From contig JAOIYV010000019.1 of the NCBI GenBank assembly GCA_028226735.1, forward strand, positions 1-11,189: a stretch of DNA of 11,189 nt. The letters are read 5' to 3'. Made by a program: the position numbers and the translations under genes. The notes beneath the pieces were generated by a model. That model ran no database searches. It was not told where the DNA came from and worked only from the letters and a program-made list of their open reading frames with translations. Origin of the DNA: Candidatus Pelagibacter sp. (GTDB taxonomy: Bacteria; Pseudomonadota; Alphaproteobacteria; Pelagibacterales; Pelagibacteraceae). This document shows positions 6,848 to 11,189 of this stretch, one piece after another. Each line of letters starts with the position of its first letter. Position 1 is the first letter of the stretch.

Positions 6848-9616
6848 TTAACTAACTTCTGCCTGATTTTCTTTAGGCTCAACAACAGTCTTAAACTGAT
6901 TAGATATTTTTTGAATTTCTACAGAAGAAACTTTATATTCAGCGCACATCGTTTCCTCATCTTTTCCATGACCCGTAACCATGTTAACCATATGTTCTGG
7001 AAAGTGGAATGTTGTAAATACAATTCCTTCTTTAACTTTATCTGTTACCTCTACTTTTAATGCTACTTCTCCTCTTCCAGAATAAAGTCTACCAATATCC
7101 CCAGTACTCAATTCTCTTTTTTTAGCATCATTAGGATGAACTAATAGTAAGTCTTCAGAAACTATATTGATATTTTTAGTACGTCTTGTCATAGTAGCAG
7201 CGTTATAGTGCTGAAGAACTCTACTAGTTGTTAAAATTAATGGATAATCTTTTTTATTGGTCGCAACTTCTGTAGACTCTTTCCAATCAAAATTTTTAAG
7301 CTGTCCTTTTCCTAATTTGAATGTTTTTTCATGTAAGATTTGTGTATCAGTTCCATCCTCTTGAACTGGCCATTGTAATCCCATTTTACCAAGTCTTTCT
7401 CTTGTTACACCTTTAAAGAAAGGAACCACATCAGCTATTTCTGCAAGAACTTGATCAGCGTCATATTCAGGTTGATCAAAGCCTAATTTTTGCATCATAT
7501 CTGTTACAATTGTTCCATCTGTTTTAGTACCAGGCAAAGGAGGTACGGCTCGATTAACTCTTTGAATTCTTCTTTCTGTATTAGTAAAAGTTCCATTTTT
7601 TTCTAAGAAAGTTGTTCCTGGTAATACTACTGTTGCAAGTTTTGCAGTCTCACTCATAAAAATTTCTTGCACAACTAATAGCTCAAGTGAATTCATAGCG
7701 TCTATTACGTGGGCACTATTAGGATCTGTTTGAACAATATCTTCTCCAATAATCCAGACAGCTTTCACATCTTTATTAATTGCCCCATCAAACATTTCTG
7801 GAATTTTTAGTCCTTGTTTTGTTGGGTGTACTACTCCATATTTTTCAGTGTAGAAATTTTGAACTTTTTCATCAGCCACTTCAAAGTATCCAGCTCCTTG
7901 GTGAGGTTGACAGCCCATATCAGCTGCACCTTGAACATTATTTTGTCCTCTTAATGGATTAACACCAACGCCTCTTCTACCAATATTTCCTGTAATCATT
8001 GCAAGATCAGCAATTAACATTACTGTTTTAGATCCTTGCTCTTGTTCTGTAACTCCTAAACCATGGAATTCCATAGAGTTTTTAGCTGTTGCATATGCAA
8101 TTGCAGCTTCTTTAACTAACTGTTTGTCAACACCAGCAACTTTCGCTAGATGATCCATATCTTGTCTTTCAATTTCTTTAATGAAATTTGCAAAACCATC
8201 AGTTCTATCCCTAACAAAGTCTTTATCATGCAGGTTTGCTTTTAATATAAAATGCAACATCATGTTTAAAATAGCAACATTTGTTCCTGGTCTAAGTTTG
8301 ATATGATAATCAGCAAGTTTAGCAAGTTCAGTAGTAATAGGATCTAATACAATTAATTTTTTACCCTTCATTACTTGTTGCTTGATTTTAGCACCAGTAA
8401 CTGGGTGAGCATTAGTTGGATTTGCTCCAATAACCATAAATAAATCTGCATGGTAAATATCTTCTGTAGAATTTGTAGCTGCGCCTGTTCCAAATGTTTG
8501 TTGCATTCCCCACGCAGTAGGAGAATGACAAATTCTTGCACAGCAATCAATATTATTAGTTCCTATTGCTGCTCTAATCATTTTTTGGAAAACATAATTT
8601 TCTTCATTAGTACATCTTGCTGAAGAAATACCTGCAACTGCATCTGGTCCATTAGCTTTGGTAATTCTATTTAATTCTTTTTTAATAAAATCATATGCTT
8701 CATCCCATGACGCTTCTTCAAATTTTCCATTCCTTTTAATTAAAGGAGTTTTTAATCTGTCAGGATGATCATAAAATCCAAAAGCATATCTTCCCTTAAT
8801 ACAAGTATGACCTGCATTAACTTCAGATTTTTCTGGAGTAGATATTGCAACAACTTTATTATCTTTGATTGATGCTTCAAGATTACAACCAACACCACAG
8901 TAAGAACAAGTCGTTCTAACTTTTTCATCTACAGCAACCGATTTTGATTGATACACGTCTGAAATAGCATCTGTAGGACAAGTATGTGCACACGCTCCAC
9001 ATGATACACAAGATGAATCGCCAAATAATGCATCATTATCTGTTGTTATTTTAGAATCAAATCCTCTACCACTCATTGTTAAAACAAAGGAACCTTGAAT
9101 TTCATCACAAGCACGAACACATCTTCCACAATTAATGCAGTTATCTAAATTCATTCTCATGTAATCATGAGAGGTGTCTCTTGGAATACCTTTATGTTGT
9201 TTTGGTACATTATATCTATGATCTGATATACCTAAATCATTAGCAACATCTTGAAGTTCACAGTTATTATTAACCTCGCAGGTTCCACATTCCATTGGAT
9301 GGTCGGTTAAAACTAGTTCAACAATATTTTTTCTTAAAGCCGTTAAATTTTCATTGTTTGTAAAAATATGTTGGTTTTCACCAACTGGCGTATGACATGA
9401 GGCTACAACTTTAGTTGGACCATCTTTAACTAAAGCAACTTCAACAGAACAAACTCTACAAGCTCCATAAGGTGCTAAGTTTGGATCGTTACATAAAGCA
9501 GGAACCTTTTTTTCACCAAGATAGCTTTCTACAAATTTTAAAACAGAAGTATGGTTAGGACCAATTTCATATGGCTTACCATCTATATATGCAATTTTTC
9601 TTTTTTCTGAGCTCAT
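6848..9616 (-). CDS. fdsA: NAD-linked formate dehydrogenase, catalytic (alpha) subunit, Mo/W-bis-MGD enzyme
   Basis: This subunit oxidises formate to CO2 at a molybdenum or tungsten pterin and passes electrons down an iron-sulfur chain to the diaphorase subunit, in the cytoplasm. The 922 residues hold a 2Fe-2S domain (C42, C53, C56, C74), a NuoG-like His-Cys3 4Fe-4S site (H106, C110, C113, C119), two ferredoxin 4Fe-4S motifs (C160/163/166/170 and C203/206/209/213), and the molybdopterin oxidoreductase domain with its own 4Fe-4S cluster (C237, C240, C244, C272). In C-C-A-R-I-C-H-S-P-T, C363 is the metal ligand (Sec140 in E. coli FdhF), followed by H364; Arg556 in P-L-R-G-Q-N-N matches E. coli Arg333. 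The C-terminal molydopterin-dinucleotide domain spans about 785-905. No twin-arginine signal is present. Its ATG shares one base with the stop of the upstream diaphorase gene (TAATG), indicating translational coupling. Mo or W cannot be decided here. Confidence 0.96.
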   Translation of the reverse strand: MSSEKRKIAYIDGKPYEIGPNHTSVLKFVESYLGEKKVPALCNDPNLAPYGACRVCSVEVALVKDGPTKVVASCHTPVGENQHIFTNNENLTALRKNIVELVLTDHPMECGTCEVNNNCELQDVANDLGISDHRYNVPKQHKGIPRDTSHDYMRMNLDNCINCGRCVRACDEIQGSFVLTMSGRGFDSKITTDNDALFGDSSCVSCGACAHTCPTDAISDVYQSKSVAVDEKVRTTCSYCGVGCNLEASIKDNKVVAISTPEKSEVNAGHTCIKGRYAFGFYDHPDRLKTPLIKRNGKFEEASWDEAYDFIKKELNRITKANGPDAVAGISSARCTNEENYVFQKMIRAAIGTNNIDCCARICHSPTAWGMQQTFGTGAATNSTEDIYHADLFMVIGANPTNAHPVTGAKIKQQVMKGKKLIVLDPITTELAKLADYHIKLRPGTNVAILNMMLHFILKANLHDKDFVRDRTDGFANFIKEIERQDMDHLAKVAGVDKQLVKEAAIAYATAKNSMEFHGLGVTEQEQGSKTVMLIADLAMITGNIGRRGVGVNPLRGQNNVQGAADMGCQPHQGAGYFEVADEKVQNFYTEKYGVVHPTKQGLKIPEMFDGAINKDVKAVWIIGEDIVQTDPNSAHVIDAMNSLELLVVQEIFMSETAKLATVVLPGTTFLEKNGTFTNTERRIQRVNRAVPPLPGTKTDGTIVTDMMQKLGFDQPEYDADQVLAEIADVVPFFKGVTRERLGKMGLQWPVQEDGTDTQILHEKTFKLGKGQLKNFDWKESTEVATNKKDYPLILTTSRVLQHYNAATMTRRTKNINIVSEDLLLVHPNDAKKRELSTGDIGRLYSGRGEVALKVEVTDKVKEGIVFTTFHFPEHMVNMVTGHGKDEETMCAEYKVSSVEIQKISNQFKTVVEPKENQAEVS

Positions 9617-11189
9617 TAATTATCTTTCACCATATCATCCTTCATTTCATCACCAAAATATTTTAATATATTCATGATTGGAGTAGGTATTGCACCACAT
9701 AAAGCACATAAACAGCCTTTTTTCATTGTTATTAGCAACTCATTTAATAGCTTTAATGGAATTTTAGCAGTTTTATTCTTGGCTTGATCAAACATTTCCT
9801 TACCTCTGTAAGAACCAAGTCTACCTGGAAAGCATTTTCCACATGATTCTTCAGCTGTGAATTCAAATAAATGATGAATATATTCCACCATTGGAAAATC
9901 TTTTGGAATACTTACTATACTTGCGTGTCCCAACATGAAACCAGCAGCAGTAAATTCTTGAAAATCTAGATTTAATTTTTCAGCTTCTTCAATTGGAATA
10001 ACTCCACCTAATGGTCCTCCAATTTGTAATGCTTTGATAGGTTCTTTAAAACCACCACCAATATCATTTAAAACTTTTTTCATAGGTGTTCCCATTTCGA
10101 CTTCGTAAACACCAGGATTGTTAAAAAAACTATCAAAACAAACTAATTTTGTACCTGCAGATTTTTTATTTCCTATTGCTGAAAATTTATCAGCCCCATT
10201 AATAAGTATACCAGTAGCTGCAGCTAAAGTTTCAACATTGTTAACAACTGTTGGTTTTTTATAAAGTCCTTCAGTAACAGGAAAGGGAGGCCTAACATCT
10301 ACTTCAGCTCTTCTTCCTTCAATTGATGCAATTAAAGCAGTTTCTTCTCCACATATATAAGCACCTTGTCCAATACAAATATTTAGATCAAAAGAAAAAC
10401 TTGTTCCAAGTATATTTTCACCTAATAAACCTTTTTCTTTCAAAGAATTAATACATCCATTTATTGCTTCAATAGATTTTGGATATTCACCTCTTATATA
10501 TAAAACACCTTCATCACTTCCAATAACATATCCACAAATAATCATTCCAAATAAAACTTTAAGTGGTTGATCTTCTAATAAATATCTATCAGAAAAAGCT
10601 CCTGAGTCACCTTCATCAGCATTACAGATTACATATTTTTTTTCTGATTTTGCTTTTCCACAAAAATCCCATTTCATTCCCGCAGGAAAACCAGCACCAC
10701 CTCTGCCTGTTAGGTTTGAATCTAAAAGTGACTTTATAATTTCTTGTTTATCTGTATTTATAAATTTATTTAAAACATCTTTAAATTGATCTAAGTTTGA
10801 AAGTTTATCATCCATTAAAAAACTTGTTGAAGCAAAACTTTTTGAGAAAAATTTTTCCTGTTCAATTTTATCTCCTTTAATTATTTCATCAATTTTATCA
10901 ATATCATTGCCAGCATAGTTTTCACCATCATAATGAAAAGCTTTGTTTTCATAACAGTGGCCAAGGCAGAACATTTCACCAACTTTATCATCACCTAGCT
11001 TTTCTTTTAATTTTTTCTTCAAAGGTTCCTGTGTTCCAGAACACATGCAGGCACTTCCATTACAAACAAAAGCTTTTTTTGCTCTATGGGCTGGTCTTAA
11101 AAATTCATAAAAACTCTCAGCACCATGAATAGTGGATACACCCATGTGGTATTCATTAGCTATTTCTTTGATACCACTAGAGTCTTTAG
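9616..11189 (-). CDS. fdsB: Formate dehydrogenase diaphorase (beta) subunit, NuoE-NuoF fusion, 5'-truncated
   Basis: This FMN/NAD subunit takes electrons from the catalytic subunit and reduces NAD+. The frame stays open past the Met codon at 11145 to the right edge, and the residues ahead of it (I-K-E-I-A-N-E-Y-H) continue a NuoE fold, so that Met is internal. Numbering from it: NuoE/FdsG-like thioredoxin domain about 1-92 with 2Fe-2S cysteines C28, C33, C60 and C64; then a NuoF/FdsB domain with G-R-G-G-A-G-F-P-A-G at 147-156 (FMN), a D-E-G-V-L-Y-I-R-G-E-Y-P segment at 211-222, and I-C-G-E-E-T-A-L at 264-271. The 4Fe-4S region has C435 and C438, but the third expected Cys is Gly441, while C478, C480 and C483 lie near the fourth. 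The fusion resembles Fdh1B of Methylobacterium (about 570 residues), which pairs with one catalytic subunit. Gene order beta-alpha is as in other fds operons. Confidence 0.93.
   Translation of the reverse strand, partial: KDSSGIKEIANEYHMGVSTIHGAESFYEFLRPAHRAKKAFVCNGSACMCSGTQEPLKKKLKEKLGDDKVGEMFCLGHCYENKAFHYDGENYAGNDIDKIDEIIKGDKIEQEKFFSKSFASTSFLMDDKLSNLDQFKDVLNKFINTDKQEIIKSLLDSNLTGRGGAGFPAGMKWDFCGKAKSEKKYVICNADEGDSGAFSDRYLLEDQPLKVLFGMIICGYVIGSDEGVLYIRGEYPKSIEAINGCINSLKEKGLLGENILGTSFSFDLNICIGQGAYICGEETALIASIEGRRAEVDVRPPFPVTEGLYKKPTVVNNVETLAAATGILINGADKFSAIGNKKSAGTKLVCFDSFFNNPGVYEVEMGTPMKKVLNDIGGGFKEPIKALQIGGPLGGVIPIEEAEKLNLDFQEFTAAGFMLGHASIVSIPKDFPMVEYIHHLFEFTAEESCGKCFPGRLGSYRGKEMFDQAKNKTAKIPLKLLNELLITMKKGCLCALCGAIPTPIMNILKYFGDEMKDDMVKDN

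Noticed and set aside
7780..7962. Plus-strand open frame inside fdsA
   Set aside because: Antisense to a conserved part of the molybdopterin domain and without a recognisable motif.
11143..11145. Met codon as start of the diaphorase subunit
   Set aside because: At least 14 in-frame residues lie upstream and continue a NuoE-like sequence, so this Met is internal.

Overview
The window is almost wholly coding, very AT-rich DNA. By my count only about 76 of 11,189 bases lie between genes, and the largest gap is 42 bp. Short overlaps, near absence of Shine-Dalgarno sequences, Lys/Asn/Ile-rich proteins and this gene content suggest a streamlined marine alphaproteobacterium of the SAR11 (Pelagibacterales) type. 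That assignment is inference from composition and gene families. I see no tRNA, rRNA, CRISPR, insertion sequence or phage gene.

Left part (1-3570): a 5'-truncated cyclopropane-fatty-acid-synthase-family methyltransferase runs off the left edge. It is followed by a DUF3833 lipoprotein and a 2-oxoglutarate/Fe(II) oxygenase, all on the plus strand. A short-chain dehydrogenase converges on them from the minus strand, and a TspO/MBR membrane protein starts divergently 6 bp beyond it. CFA-family enzyme, DUF3833 and SDR belong to a gene set that in many proteobacteria is linked to light or singlet-oxygen stress (ChrR/ECF sigma or LitR type clusters) and to modification of unsaturated membrane fatty acids. 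The oxygenase is an unexpected member.

Middle (3573-5386): TspO is followed after 2 bp by a FOXRED1/sarcosine-oxidase-like FAD oxidoreductase, and 8 bp later by a second, unrelated 2OG-Fe(II) oxygenase. These three probably form one plus-strand operon.

Right part (5390-11189, minus strand): transcription runs from the right edge through a two-subunit NAD-linked formate dehydrogenase into selO. The diaphorase subunit is a NuoE-NuoF fusion whose N-terminus is cut by the window. The catalytic subunit is a molybdenum- or tungsten-pterin enzyme with a NuoG-like iron-sulfur N-terminus, and its ATG overlaps the preceding stop by 1 bp. The SelO protein-AMPylase starts 6 bp after the catalytic subunit ends. 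Formate oxidation fits a one-carbon economy in which methylated amines are demethylated; the FAD oxidoreductase nearby could feed it, but that link is inference.

The points most worth a second look are a lost canonical 4Fe-4S cysteine in the diaphorase subunit with two extra cysteines near the fourth ligand, the tight coupling of selO to formate dehydrogenase, the CFA-family enzyme lacking the cysteine and histidine of the E. coli bicarbonate site, and the two oxygenases placed in a membrane-stress and an amine-oxidation context. I found no convincing wholly new system.
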